A stretch of DNA of 64,000 nucleotides from Asterias amurensis (taxonomy: Eukaryota; Echinodermata; Asteroidea; Forcipulatida; Asteriidae). This document shows, one piece after another, positions 42,244-54,755 of the stretch (position 1 is its first letter; every line of letters begins with the position of its first letter). A model generated the notes under the pieces. It was not told the origin of the DNA. It ran no database searches and saw nothing but the letters and a program-made list of their open reading frames with translations. The stretch is taken from the NCBI RefSeq assembly GCF_032118995.1, contig NC_092669.1:868001-932000 (forward strand). Reading direction: 5' to 3'. Position numbers and translations under genes: made by a program.

Positions 42244-45024
42244 ATGTTGATGCCCAAGAAGAGCCGCATCGCTATCTATGAAAACCTCTTCAAGGAGGGG
42301 GTTATGGTAGCCAAGAAGGATTGGAATCTACCAAAACACCCAGACTTGGAAGTCAGCAACCTCTTCGTTATCAATGCCTTGAAAGTAAGTTTCTCGTTTT
42401 CATCGGTTGCTGGGGCCATTCCATCCATTTGGTTGAAAATTTTCATTAAAAAAAATGTTAACACAACGGTGCATGTGGTCGTAAACATTCCGTCTTCATC
42501 ACAGCATTTTGACATTTTACACATCAATTGCTCATGCCCTTTCTCTGGTAACTTTCCACGCACACAACAAGTAGGAATTAAGTTCAAGGTTTGACAGTGT
42601 CTTCCATTCATCAATTAATTTGTCACCTTTTCCTCATCAGTCGCTGAGGTCCCGCGGCTACGTGAAGGAGCAGTTCGCCTGGCGTCACTACTACTGGTAC
42701 TTGACCAATGAAGGTATCCAGTACCTGAGAGATTATCTCCATCTCCCCCCAGAGATTGTTCCCTCCACCCTCAAGAGACAGGCCCGCCCTGAGACTGCAA
42801 GACCAAGACCCAAAGGTTAGAAACTTTCTTATTGTGTGATGCTTCTTTGTTCTGTCTTTCAGACCAGGGGTGGACTTCACAAAGAGTTAAGACTAGTCTT
42901 AGCTTGAGTTAGGATGATTTTCTCCTCCTAGCTTAGGACTAGCCATACATTTTTATAATCTCCTAGGACTAGTCCTAATTGACCCCTGGGATCCTTATAA
43001 AAAATTTTTTTAAAGATCCTTAAACTATCCAAATTTAAGAAGCATTACAAGTTATTGCATTAAGTTATTTGATGAAACGGATGAACAGGTCTGATACTTC
43101 ACGGAGGCAACAAAGACGATTGCCCCTGATGCTCTCCAGTAGAAACTTGGGTTCCTCACAGGGTGCCCTTTTGAAGTAGAAAATGTCTTAGTGCCCCTGC
43201 CCTTTCAAAAACGAACCAAATAAGCCTGTATGAAGCATGTAATTGTGCTGCATGATGAGTGTGTTAAGCTGTTTCTCCCCTGGTTTAATTACTTGTATTT
43301 GGTCTAAAATGAATAATAATAATACCTCACTGTGTAAAGTAACTTTGCTACAACAAAATAAGTTTAAAATGCTGACGTCTGATATCAATGTGTACTTACT
43401 ACCCAACATATAAATAAGATCTCTTAGTTATAGTTCAAATGAAAAAAGCTTTCATTTTGCCTGTGGTCTTTCTTGCAAAAAAGAATTCTGGTCCATTAAT
43501 ATCATAATTCTTACAACATCTCTCAAAGTGTTTTCAAGTGTACCTGGAAGTAAATGTTTCATTAAGTTGCTGTTCCTTCCAATCTCATTGAGTTTTCTGA
43601 TGTGTTTTTCTTTACAGCCATGGAGCAAAGAGGACCACAGACCGGTGGTGATGCTCAGCGTGATACCTACAGACGAGGACCACGTAAGTTTCATTCCAAT
43701 ATTCTTATCTACCCCCCCCCCCAACTCTACCAAGTCGTTTTCCCCCGCCTTAGCCCAATTTCATGGCTGCTTACTGTGCTTTAGCTCACCATTCTGCACT
43801 TATAGCGAGGGTAAACCTTTGTAAATTACTCACAAACTATTTACCATAAAAACTTACTTGGTAAGAAGTTCTGCTGCTGACTGTTGATAATGTATAACAT
43901 TTTGAGAAACAATTCCCTTTAAAAGAATTTGGTTTTAGCTCAACAACATTTGTACCTTGTTCGGTAGATACGTTCGCTATATGAGACTTGGATATTAACT
44001 GAAAACGTTTCTGCATGAAATAATTCTCAAATTGTGTATACTCTATTCCAATTATTGATTATTCTTTCTGCGTGGACGTAGTGTCCAGATTTCCGGCAAT
44101 ATCTCAAAAATGCTCCCACCTTTTGAAATGAAATATTAAAAAATTTTTCTCGCTTTTTTTTGAATATCAGCTGGAGCAGGTGGCCCAGACAAGAAGGGAG
44201 ATGTTGGTGCTGGAACAACACAGAGCTTTGAGTTTGTAAGTATCGCCAATCAGGCCTCAAAATAACCCACTGCACCAACTGCAATTGCCTTGGTGCCCTT
44301 TGCAGGCCTGTTACTTCCTGGAGGCAACGAAGGCGACTGCCTCCATTGACCCTGGTCGAGGCCTTGGAGCCTTTGAAATTCTCCAGTAGAAATTTACAAT
44401 TTACTCTTAGGGTGCCCTTTACTAAGGAGAAAATGCCTTGGTGCCCTTGAGCTTTCAAAAACAAAGCATACGGGCCTGCTTTGCTTTTGCTGTCGTGCCC
44501 CTTTGCAAAGTTAAACAATAATATTTTTTTCTCATACAAATGCTAATTACCAGAGGGAAACTACTGTGGCCCTTCAAGAATGAAGTTCAAGGCCCAGTCT
44601 GTCATATTCCCTGTCTATCATTAATGGTTATCAGTAATGTCAAGGAAAACGAGCCAGGCTACGTTACTTCGTTACTTCCAGGTTTAGTTTACTTGACTTT
44701 GTATGGAGAAAAGTTACACATAGGCTGGAAGACATCACAACTTTTTTCATAAATATGATTTTGTTTTTACCCATACACTGATGTGTATTCAGTACTGTAT
44801 ACTCTACTTCAGCACTGACTTTCAGGAGTTCCGGAAAAAAAAAATCCACAGACAAATCACTCTGGTGGGATTCAAACCCATGACCTTTGCATTGCTAGAG
44901 AGGATGTCTTATGACTAGACCACCAACCTAGCCCGGTGGCTTGGAGACATTTTTAATCATACCTGTCTCTCTTAATCTTTTTCAGAGAGGAGGGTTCGGG
45001 CGTGGTCAATCACAGCAACAATAG
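42244..45024 (+). CDS. RPS10: 40S ribosomal protein S10 (eS10)
   Basis: Five coding exons: 42244-42384, 42641-42815, 43618-43683, 44171-44235, 44986-45024 (TAG). 161 residues; human has 165. '[20 protein letters not shown]' and '[19 protein letters not shown]' followed by '[15 protein letters not shown]' are near-identical to human RPS10, and the Gly/Arg-rich tail 'RGGFGRG' is kept. The winged-helix body is residues about 1-98; the tail is disordered. It is a component of the small ribosomal subunit head near the mRNA entry region. The ATG follows its acceptor by one base, so the 5' UTR is mostly in an unseen upstream exon, a usual arrangement for ribosomal protein genes. The linker after residue 95 is shorter than in vertebrates. 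Confidence 0.98.
42868..42990. repeat. Dispersed 'gagttaagact' element, copy 2
   Basis: 'aggggtggacttcacaaaga', 'gttaagactagtcttag', 'taggactagccatac' and 'attgacccc' match 333-447 in order. It lies in the RPS10 intron 42816-43617. Confidence 0.65.
43086..43214. repeat. Dispersed 'ccttggtgccc' repeat, copy
   Basis: 'gatacttcacggaggcaac', 'gggtgcccttttgaag' and 'ccctgccctttcaaaaacga' match the copies at 33076, 38505, 44258 and 60180. RPS10 intron 2. Confidence 0.55.
44258..44530. repeat. Dispersed 'ccttggtgccc' repeat, long copy
   Basis: It contains 'caattgccttggtgcccttt', 'acttcctggaggcaacgaag', 'ctccagtagaaatttacaat' and 'gtgcccctttgcaaagtt'. It is the longest copy in the window, within the RPS10 intron 44236-44985. 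Confidence 0.6.
44760..44960 (-). mobile_element. tRNA-derived SINE
   Basis: 'gtttttacccatacactgat', 'cagtactgtatactc' and the inverted box B 'tgggattcaaacccatgacc', followed by the inverted tRNA-like head ('accaacctagcccggtgg'). RPS10 last intron, ending about 25 bases before the acceptor. Confidence 0.7.
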
Positions 45025-45266
45025 AAAATCAACGAGCATCAAATGTCGTAAGAATGACCTCCATCTGGCATCCGCCATCTTTGTTTTCATACACACCTCG
45101 CAATGAGACTTTAAAATGAGGCGCCGTTAACTGAAGTAGACTGGTGCCTGCTGTTGAAGAGTACACACTCCATTATGGTTCTTCTTGGAGCTACACACAA
45201 GATGGCAGCAGCTTCCGTGCGTACCAAACAACAGAAATGGGATTTTAAATATGTGAAGTTATAACA

Positions 45267-45276
45267 AATAAATAAA
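45267..45276 (+). terminator. RPS10 poly(A) signals (two overlapping AATAAA)
   Basis: About 245 nt downstream of the RPS10 stop, a normal distance for a short ribosomal-protein 3' UTR. Confidence 0.6.
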
Positions 45277-46695
45277 AAGGGTATTCATTTACCTAGATGT
45301 GGAAAGAAGAAATTGTGTGAATGTAGTTTTTTGTTCTGGTTGAGAGTTGAGTAATCCTTTTTAATTCAAAAGAAATGTCCACGTTTTTTAAACTTGAGAG
45401 TTGTAACTGGAGGAGGAATGTGAAAATAAGCACAAGCTGACTCCTGGTTGAACTTTGTGCGACACCCCAACCCCACCCCTTCAATGTTCCCTTCTAAATG
45501 TAACAATTCCACCTGTTACATCACTACTCAAAACCCCCAAATAAAAAATGAGTCCAAAAAATGGCCTTTGGTTGATGGGATCGGGTTCTAACCCCTCCTT
45601 CCTGATACACAAGTCACCAATAGTCTCTTGCATGGTGTCTTCACTTTTATCTGAGAATATCTGAGTTCTTTGGAGGATTTTAGGGAGAGGGTGCTTCAGT
45701 AACGGGTGAAAATAGTGTGTTTAAGTACGGGAATTAGTTCAGGGGGGTCGAGGGGCCAACCTCTGCCACATGTTGGGTTTGGTATACACTTGTCATAAAT
45801 TAGAAAGGTTATACATGATATGGCATCATAAATTCAAGATTCGTGAAAATAGCAGCTGTACGAATTTTGAGGGGGGGGGGCGGAGTTTGGCACCTGCTCT
45901 GCCACAAATCAGCCACAGTACACACTTGTCATAACATTAGAAAGTTTACATTTGGCATCATAATATTCAAGAGTTGTGAAATTAGCAACTGTACAAGTTT
46001 TGAGACATGCCCCCTTTCTTTTCAGTTGATAAAAACCAGACGATGCAGCTCCATGAAATGAATGGTAGGCCTATGTTTTCTTCCCTTGTTGAGGGTGTAC
46101 ACATTAAGCTTGCATTTGCAAGAAATCCAGGCTCTTTGGCTCTTTTGTACAAAAATGGGATGTGGCATTATGAATTAGATTGTCTGTAGAATCGGTGGGA
46201 AAAAAATATAACCCCGACAACCTGCCATAAATCAGTTCGTTATCAGCTTAAGAACAAAGCAAATCCATTACAGGAAACTTATGCAATGTAATTATGTAGG
46301 GCCCAAAAACAGTTATTTTTTACTGATTTGGCTCACCCTAGGTAAATAAAGGAAATCAATAAATAAATGCAAGTTATTGTTGTGTTTTGATGCAGACAAC
46401 TTGAATATGTCTGTGTCGATAAATTTTCTCGATTGTTTTTTCGTCTGACCCTTATACAAAATGGTTTGAACCACGCCCTCCAAGAATTCATGGGTTTACC
46501 GTTCCCAAAACAGTACACCCATTTACGTCATTTTAAAACCCACGAGTAATGTCACTGATTGTAAATCCACATCAGTAGTGGGAAGTAAGTTAAATTTAAC
46601 AAAACTGGTACTCGGCGACATTGAAACGGTTTCATAAACGTAATGATAGGAACCACGCAAATTTAGACTGGCACCATTTGTCAGATAAAAAGCAT
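45277..46695. other. Gap between RPS10 and MTPN
   Basis: No gene seen. An imperfect local duplication ('atacacttgtcataaattag...cataaattcaagattcgtga' at about 45784-45848 and 45910-45985) is the only structure noticed, apart from a G run at 45871. Confidence 0.4.
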
Positions 46696-46704
46696 CACTT
46701 CCGG
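46696..46704 (+). promoter_or_regulatory. ETS-type site in MTPN promoter
   Basis: CACTTCCGG, 170 nt upstream of the MTPN start codon. This is the classic ETS/GABP element of broadly expressed gene promoters. No TATA box is visible nearby. Confidence 0.4.
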
Positions 46705-46873
46705 CAATGAACACGCTGAGGTGCCATGCACGTACTTTGGATTACTTCCTTATTTTTATTCAGCACTTTTCGATAGTTGAACTGATTCGAGGACTTTCGT
46801 AACTAAAGTTTTGTCGAATGTTTGGTTAAATATTTAAATTATTTAGAGTACTTTGGTAGCATATATAACAACA

Positions 46874-49800
46874 ATGACTGATCTTCAGTGGGTGTGCCAA
46901 AATGGTGAGATAGAGAAGCTAAAAGAACTAATTGGGAAAGTGAGTATACCTTTTTATTTTATATTCTATTATTTGGCTCGGAGTCAAACTCCTGTCATTA
47001 TTGTCAACTATTGTATTACGAACTTGCATTTAAAGTGTAGTCATCCATGAAAAGGTTGACGTTTTCCCAAGATTATCACTGTAGAATGCCAGCTTTGTTA
47101 AGGTTGGAAAGGTGTTGTTTCTTGTTGTTTATTTTGTACAAATAGGAATAGGATGACGTTAAGTTGTTAAGTTTTTTTTATGCAAACATGAATTTGTTTG
47201 TATAAAATAAATTTGCATCCATTTGGCCCCCCAAAAATAGCGGTCAGGAGTGACGCTAAACATGTATTTTTTTGTATTATTTGCCATTATTATTATAAAG
47301 TTTACAATACATTGGACTCCCATCACAATTTTTCTTGGTTTTCTGAATTTTTATTTTATGATAAGTTTAATAAGGTTTATCGCGATTCAAAACTGCAATG
47401 CATTGTGGGAAGGCAGATGGGGCAGTTTGCTATGCGATGTGCACGACTCGCGCATGCATCGCCTATATCTTTGTGTGGGTTCAACAGCGCCCTCTCTTGA
47501 TATTTTGCTATACCTTTGGCTTTTGGAACCGTTCCATTGTTTTAATTTCCTATACAATTAAAGTGTAGATAGGCCCTATTATTTATTTATAAAACTATTA
47601 TGTGAAAATTTCATTTCAAAAGGTGATCGTGTTTTTGCGATATTGCAACCATACAATAGACCTTATCCCGCTTCAGACGGACCACCTGGTTGATATTTCT
47701 CAATTGTTGAAAGGCGTTGTGGAAAGGGAAAGGGGGCTAACAATGCCTCCTCTTCCTTCCCACAATGCCTTCCGACAATTGAGAAAAATCAGCTAGTAGG
47801 CGGGATAATAAGGTCTATGTAGCCGAAAGTTTTATTGTCAATCATTTTAAGAGTGATGATAACCAAATGTACATATGTGTGTATCTTCTCTTTAAATGAT
47901 CTCTAATGATTAATTTAATTGATTGGCACATTGTTCTTAGTCTAGGGAGCTAATGTCAACCAGAACTTCAATGGGAAAAAGACCAAAATGCTTTATACCA
48001 TCAAAAGCTAGTGCAGGCTTCTACTATTCCAGAAGTTTTTTTCATTCATTTTAAGAGTGATTACCAATTGTATACCTTCAAATGATCTCATTATGAGTAG
48101 TGTAATAATAATTGATGTGTGTTATTCTTGATATAGGGAGCTAATGTCAACCAAACTCTCTCAATGGGAAGAAGACCACTGCATTTTGCAGCTGACTATG
48201 GCCAAACAGAAATCATCAGCAAGTTAATCGAAAATGGTGCAGATGTCAATGTAAGTATGGCTTACAGCAATCGCACAACATCAGTAATAGGCCCACACTT
48301 TGTGTATCACAACTTATATATAAAATAACAAACCTGTGAAAATTTAGGCTCAATCGGTCATAGGAGTCGGGAGAAAATAACGGGAAAACTCACCCTTGTT
48401 TCGCCGTGTCATGACATGTGTTTAAAATAAATCCGTTATTCTCGATATCGAGAATTGATAATTGTTTTAATGTTTTCTCAAAAAGTAAAGCATTTCATGG
48501 AATAATATTTCAAGGGAAGTCTTTCACCGTTACCTTCTGTAAACCCTGTAAGATATTTGTAAATCTGTGAACTTTTAATTTGTGTTCTGTTCAGAAAGTG
48601 TCTAATGGCTTTAAAAACACAGTGCTTGTTGGTTGAAAATTAGTATAAACAATAATTGAAATAAAAATTAATTAGTTTCACTCTGAGTCTCAATGAATAT
48701 CAAATTCATACCAGCTAATCCTCCTTCTAAATGCTTACTGATTATAAAGTTCATACCAGTACCAATCCTCCAGAGCTAAGTTTCCATCTTAAAGCTCATT
48801 AATTCTAAAGTTCATACCAGTACCAATCCTCCAGAGCTAAGTTTCCATCTTAAAGCTCACTAATTCTAAAGTTCATACCAGTACCAATCAATCCTCAAGA
48901 GCTAAGTTTCCATCTTAAAGCTCACTAATTCTAAAGTTCATACCAGTACCAATCAATCCTCCAGAGCTAAGTTTCCATCTTAGAGCTCACTAATTCTAAA
49001 GTTCATACCAGTACCAATCCTCCAGAGCTAAGTTTCCATCTTAAAGCTCACTAATTCTAAAGTTCATACCAGTACCAATCAATCCTCCAGAGCTAAGTTT
49101 CCATCTTAGAGCTCACTAATTCTAAAGTTCATACCAGTACCAATCCTCCAGAGCTAAGTTTCCATCTTAAAGCTCACTAATTCTAAAGTTCATACCAGTA
49201 CCAATCAATCCTCCAGAGCTAAGTTTCCATCTTAAAGCTCACTAATTCTAAAGTTCATACCAGTACCAATCCTCCAGAGCTAAGTTTCCATCTTAAAGCT
49301 CACTGATTATAAAGTTCATACCAGTACCAATCCTCCAGAGCTAAGTTTCCATCTTAAAGCTCACTAATTCTAAAGTTCATACCAGTACCAACCCTCCAGA
49401 GCTAACTTTCCATCTTAAAGCTCACTGATTATAAAGTTCATACCAGTACCAACCCTCCAGAGCTAACTTTCCATCTTAAAGCTCACTAATTCTAAAGTTC
49501 ATACCAGTACCAATCCTCCAGAGCTAACTTTCCATCTTAAAGCTCACTAATTCTAAAGTTCATACCAGTACCAACCCTCCAGAGCTAACTTTCCATCTTA
49601 AAGCTCACTGATTATAAAGTTCATACCAGTACCAACCCTCCAGAGCTAAGTTTCCATCTTAAAGCTCACTAATTCTAAAGTTCATACCAGTACCAACCCT
49701 CCAGAGCTAACTTTCCATCTTAAAGCTCACTGATTATAAAGTTCATACCAGTACCAATCCTCCAGAGCTAAGTTTCCATCTTAAAGCTCACTGATTATAA

Positions 49801-51140
49801 AGTTCATACCAGTACCAATCCTCCAGAGCTAAGTTTCCATCTTAAAGCTCACTAATTCTAAAGTTCATACCAGTACCAATCCTCCAGAGCTAAGTTTCCA
49901 TCTTAAAGCTCACTAATTCTAAAGTTCATACCAGTACCAATCAATTCTCCAGAGCTAAGTTTCCATCTTAAAGCTCACTAATTCTAAAGTTCATCCAGTA
50001 CCAATCCTCCAGAGCTAAGTTTCCATCTTAAAGCTCACTGATTATAAAGTTCATACCAGTACCAATCAATCCTCCAGAGCTAAGTTTCCATCTTAAAGCT
50101 CACTAATTATCAATCAAGTTCATATCAGTGCCAAATCCTCTAGAAAAAGAATTTCCCTTTAAAATACTCTCACAGTTGTGAAATTCTTGTTGAAGATCAA
50201 GCAAATCACTGTTGATGACATTTTCCGGGGTTTAAGGAGTTTTTGTTGTTGTAAGTAGGAGATGGGATAAATTGACTAAGATGTAAGATGTACATTCTAT
50301 TTGAAATTCAAGAAAATCTCCACTTAAACACAGGGCTCAACATAACTTTACAAAACTAGAAAATGTTTAAACAGGATAAAAACTATTGTTTATATTTCCT
50401 TTTGTAGGCTGTAGACAAAAATAACATTAGTGTCCTACTTGCTGCAATATTCGAAGGTCACACGTCAAGCGTTCAACTTTTACTTGAAAAGGTGAGAGCT
50501 TAATTTATAATTTATTTCTCAATAAAACTGCAGACAATCTTGTTTTCCTGCTTGAAAAATAAAACTTTCAGTTGGTCATCAAAGGAAAACATTAATCACA
50601 GTACTTCTTCTTGCATAACTAATTGCAATGTCAACTTGTCAACTTGAGAAAACAGGAAGTGTAACTTTTTGCTCAAAATATATATTAGGATAAAAAATAC
50701 TTGGTAGCGGGCAATTGAGAGCTGTTGATAGTAAAAAACATTGTGAGAAACGGCTCTCTCTGGAGTAACTTACTTTTTGAGAAAAAGGTAGTTACTCCCT
50801 TAAATATTTGAATCAGGGAAAGACTTAAATCACACAAATTTTGTGCATTAAGTGTGTTGGCCATGGTATATAAAATGTGAATTATTTCGGCATCTCGAAT
50901 ATTGAATTTGTTTAATTATTATTTTTTACAATTAGCCAACATTTATGGTGGCTGCTGTTTTATTGCTATTTTTTAAGTAAAAGTTGGCAATGGACTCGAG
51001 CTAAACAGATTGTGAACTTTATCCGAAAAATGTCTCTATTTTTTTTCATCTTGCAGGGTGCAAGGAAGGATGGAACTTTTGATGGCCAAAGCTATATTGA
51101 GTTGGCAGACAAAAATGAAATCAAGGAACTACTGAAGTAA
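46874..51140 (+). CDS. MTPN: Myotrophin (V-1), ankyrin-repeat protein
   Basis: Four exons: 46874-46939, 48137-48250, 50408-50491, 51057-51140 (TAA), all phase 0; 115 residues against 118 in human. An in-frame stop at 46844 precedes the first ATG. 'GRRPLHFAADYGQ', 'GADVNAVDKNNIS' and 'EGHTSSVQLLLEKGA' follow human myotrophin ('GRKPLHYAADCGQ', 'GADINAPDKHHIT', 'EGHVSCVKLLLSKGA'). Two full ankyrin repeats lie at about 31-95, with half repeats at the ends; exon joints fall at the same point of each repeat, before the GA(N/D) turn. Myotrophin binds the alpha subunit of actin capping protein (blocking barbed-end capping) and NF-kB subunits. Intron 1 carries a broken duplicate of exon 2, intron 2 a long minisatellite. 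Confidence 0.96.
47656..47818. mobile_element. MITE with 'atagaccttat' ends
   Basis: The ends are inverted: 'atagaccttatcccgc' at the left and 'gcgggataataaggtctat' at the right. Inner arms 'tctcaattgt'/'acaattgaga' and 'gtggaaag'/'cttcccac' pair as well. It sits directly upstream of the exon-2 duplication in MTPN intron 1. Confidence 0.75.
47821..48020 (+). pseudogene. Decayed duplicate of MTPN exon 2 with its intron border
   Basis: 47829-47945 repeats the intron stretch before the real exon 2 ('cattttaagagtgat', 'tcaaatgatct'-like, 'attgttcttagtctag' versus 'gttattcttgatatag'), offset about 191 bp. The copied exon starts at 47946 with the same bases for the first 21 positions, and encodes G-A-N-V-N-Q then diverges. 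After about 22 codons it reaches a stop, and it lacks the second half of the ankyrin repeat and the donor. The acceptor AG and a T-rich tract remain, so mis-splicing is possible. Confidence 0.75.
48291..48614. mobile_element. Foldback element family B', copy 2
   Basis: It matches 38750-39090 closely ('acacttcgtgtatcacaac'-type start, 'gaggagtcgggagaaaataac'-like block, 'catgacatgtgttta', 'aaagcatttcatgg', 'tctaatggct' + TTAA). The left terminal repeat is missing. It lies 40 bases after MTPN exon 2. Confidence 0.7.
48705..50125 (+). repeat. 61-bp minisatellite in MTPN intron 2
   Basis: About 23 units of about 61-65 bp: 'ttcataccagtaccaatcct' + 'ccagagctaagtttccatct' + 'taaagctcactaattctaaa'. 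Variants: caatcaatcc (+4 bp), taact for taagt, tgattat for taattct. Variant types run in blocks, pointing to recent expansion and gene-conversion-like spread. Confidence 0.95.
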
Positions 51141-53730
51141 CTGTTTCAGAACTGTGTGTACACTGTGTCTTTCTCGCATGAAATGAGTCAAAAGTCTCAA
51201 ATTGTAGACATTTTTGTAAACTTCTTAAACTGAAGCAGTCTTTAAAACTTCTCAATCCAGAGACATTTCCAAAAACTTTTCAAATTGGAACATCTCTTTT
51301 AACTTCTCAAACCAAAGAAGTCTTTTAACTTCTCAAACCAAAGAAGTCTTTGAAACTTCTCAAACCGAAAAAGTCTCTTAACTTCTCAAACCAGAGACAT
51401 TTCCATAAACTTGGAAACAACTCTGTAAACTTCTCATACCTTTGATGTCTCCCTAAACTGCTCAAACAAGAGCATCTTCGTAAATGTCTCAAACCGGAAA
51501 CGTCTTTGTAAACTTCTCAAACTGTCAAAGTTTCCGTAAACATTGCAAACAATAGACGTATCCCTAAATGTTTCACATCGTAATCTCTTAATATACAGTG
51601 TTTTACACCAAGTACAATCTAAGATTCTTCGTTATTTTTCCTTCTCAAAATGATTTCAGAACAACAAATCTTAAGATTTCATATATTTTAAACTTTATTT
51701 TCCTTCACGATCCAATGATGGATCTCGAGGATACATCTGCTTTGAAACTGAGTGAACTCTCAGTTGATAAATTGGTTTGTTGAGTATGAGTGTTTCACGT
51801 GAGTAGTATTGGCAAGTCGTTTCAATCACTCTGCAGTTTGACAAGTCTGCTGTGTTGACATTTCTCAAAATGAAGACAAAGGAATCCTACATTTTAAAAT
51901 TCATTTCATGTAAGAAAGTCATCAAATTGTATTATGACATTTGTGTTTTTTTTAAAAGAACTCACTGAATTTTGTAACACTAGTTAGATATCTATTTGCA
52001 GCATATGCTTAAAACGTGTATAAAAAAAATTTGGTGGTTTAAAATTAATAACTCATCATGATCTTTAAATGTAATTGCAATCGATAATAATTATGACTAA
52101 TTTGTTAAAATATCTCGGAGCTAGTCAGGAAAGTTTATTGTTTAAAATTCTTGTTATTTGCTTTGATAAGACATTGTTTCTGATTTAATTAGACAAAAAA
52201 ATAGTTTGGTGAAACCTTTTTTTCGATCTGAAATGCTGTTGTCTTCAAGGAAATAATGTTTCTTGAAAATGAACTCCTATTTTGATGATATTTTCGTTGG
52301 TTTAAAATCCTTTAGTCACGAGTACACCTTCTGCTTCCGTGGAGGATGTTTTTTAAATAGCTTATCCTAAAGAAAAAGAAAGACTGTTAAGAGGCTGAGA
52401 AAATGTATCGGTGGACAAATTCTAGCTGTTAAGAGGATTGATTATAGAAATTTTATTTACCATTGGCCGGTAGATCAGAAATGCGAAACCCCCAAACTGT
52501 AAGAAACTTAGTTGTGCGCTTTCATGCCTGATTCTACACGGTGGCCAAGGCCTCTGTTGTCTCTAGTCATGGCCTTGGTGACCCCTCATAACCTTTCCAC
52601 TGACCCTGAGGTTTTGCCAGCGGAAGTGCCCTTTGCAAATTAAAATGACCTTGCCCCATCAAAGATGAGTGTTGGTCAGCAGGTAGTTGCAAAAAGGAGA
52701 ATATAATGTTGCAGTTTAATGGACTTACTGGTAATAAAAAATATCTGTATGAGCTTTCAAAGCAACAACTACTTCTCAGAGACAAATGATGAAGTAGTTC
52801 TTGACATGAAAGTTCATGCAGATATTTATTTTTAACTAGTTAGTCTGCGTTTTTTTTCTTTTTCTTAAAGATGAAGTTCAAGGCCCTGCGCTTTCCCAGG
52901 TTTGGGCAAAAGCTTATTTAATTCGTTGTCAATTCACTTTTGTTTTTCAGTGGTCATTTGATGCAGGTTAATGGCTGCAATATATAGGTTTCTCTTGGTT
53001 TCTGTGTGAACAAATGTGTTTGATTTTCAGTGGTCTTTTTTCGCAGGTAAATGGCCACTTTATAGAGGGTTTTTTCCCCAGGACCTGTGAATGTATTTTT
53101 AGTTCTGGAGTGGTGCTTTACAGATATAAAATGGCCACATCTTAAAAAGTTTTATGTGGAAACATGAAATTTACGCATTTAGAAAACTTGCCGCATACAT
53201 GAAATGTATTTGTCTTTAAAAAATATTTCAATATTTGTCTTTCTGTCATACCCCTTTTCTATAAAATTAATGACAATTTCAATTTCAGTTAACCACTAAA
53301 AAAGATTGTTCAAAATTTTGCTTAAAATAGCCAATAGTTGTAAAACCGCCCAATTCGTACATCAAGCACCTGTATTTTTTAATAATTGCGATAGTTGTTT
53401 GATTATGGATTTGCATAACTTAAGTGGTACGATTTGCATAATATTTTATTGATAAGTGGTCATTACTAGTTTTAAACATTTGTTTGGGAATGTTGGGTGA
53501 TGCGATGCGAGTATCAATAATTAGAGCAATATGACACTTAGCAAAGTGGTTTTGGTGCATTTTGGTAATTTTTGAAAGAGGGTTATAAATTTCTTCCTTT
53601 ATCACTTGTTTCTTAATTTGTCAAGAATTCAAGGGCCATGATCAGAGCAAGAATAGTGAACTTAAAGTGAGGAACACTGACTTTTAATTTTATGTATCAT
53701 CATTATGAATTTATTAAAACAAAAATAATA
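51141..53730 (+). other. MTPN 3' UTR / downstream flank
   Basis: No coding exon. 51195-51580 holds about a dozen degenerate 27-30-bp units ('acttctcaaaccaaagaagt'). A 'ggccttggtgacccc' repeat piece lies at about 52540-52640. 52930-53150 has three weak 'gtggtc.ttt...caggt.aatggcc' units. Vertebrate MTPN has a long 3' UTR, and a similar one here is possible. ATTAAA at about 53713 is a candidate end. Confidence 0.4.
51195..51580 (+). repeat. Degenerate 27-30-bp tandem repeat after MTPN stop
   Basis: The units alternate 'aacttctcaaac' with 'gaagtctttt' or 'gacatttcc'. About 13 copies with many mismatches. If transcribed, it is part of the 3' UTR. Confidence 0.6.
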
Positions 53731-54641
53731 ATTACATCTAGTTGTTTCACTTTCACATTCTTTGGGCACTATTCATTTTGTTAAAAATTTCTTAATATGT
53801 GTCTTGACAAAATGGTTGCCTCTGGACTGAAATTGTACAAGATTTTCTTCTAATACTCTTTCGAAATTGGACAACAAGACTCTTGAAACAAACTTCCGCT
53901 TTATAGACTTTTGCACTTTAATTCAGATTTTCAGAGAAAAAAAATTATCCTGCACATAAAATCATCAGTTTAAAATCCTCCAAGCTATCCAGAAATTCAT
54001 CTGACTTTGCCCTTGGAAAAATCTGGAAAATTGGGGTACAGAGCGGGCCTGAAAAGTCTATTACAGCCTACACTGTAGGTCGGCCTTTGTACTTGATAAA
54101 AACTTTTTTTTCCCCCCGAGGAACAAATACCATGCCGGTAAGATGTGCTTTTGCAGACCCAATTAATAACACAACAGCCCAACCAATGGCATGTGATACA
54201 ATATCTTTGCATTAATGATAAATTAATTGAAAATACTTTACATTCAACTACATTTAATCACCAACAAACTTACTCTTTCACGACAACTTATACACTACTT
54301 CACAAATATTTTGTCCATTCTCCAAAACTGGCTTATTTTCTGTGTAAATTATAGCCCTTTTTCTAACAAATTCCACCGGCAACTTTTTGAAATACTTAAA
54401 TCTTTGATAATTAATAATGTATATAATTCAAGTTCCAGTTTGAATTTCAAATAGTTATTTCAGGTTTACAAAAATATACAAACAAGTATACACAAAAAAC
54501 ATAAATATTCCACAAATACCCCAATTAAGTTACCACCATCTTTGTTGTGATCCCAGTGTTCAAATGCAACATTCAATACTGATTTACATTCCACCAAAGT
54601 GGAACCTGTCTTTTTCCACTCCAGTTTTCAGTCTGGTTACA

Positions 54642-54647
54642 TTTATT
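54642..54647 (-). terminator. Poly(A) signal of the C6orf89-like gene
   Basis: Minus-strand AATAAA, 109 nt downstream of the stop at 54756. Confidence 0.5.
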
Positions 54648-54755
54648 TGAATAGGAAACAACAGATGGCCACACCACGATAAATACATTTTTTTCTTATT
54701 TCTTCTGTGAAGTTTGAACTCAGCAAGAAGGGTAAATACAAAGCTTTTAAAGGTC

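Noticed and set aside
44027-44539. A 170-codon minus-strand frame in an RPS10 intron
   Set aside because: It overlaps RPS10 exon 4 antisense and a dispersed repeat; low-complexity and repeat-derived peptide with no family resemblance.
48705-50125. A CRISPR-like array
   Set aside because: Units are contiguous with no unique spacers, and the locus is an intron of an animal gene. It is a minisatellite.
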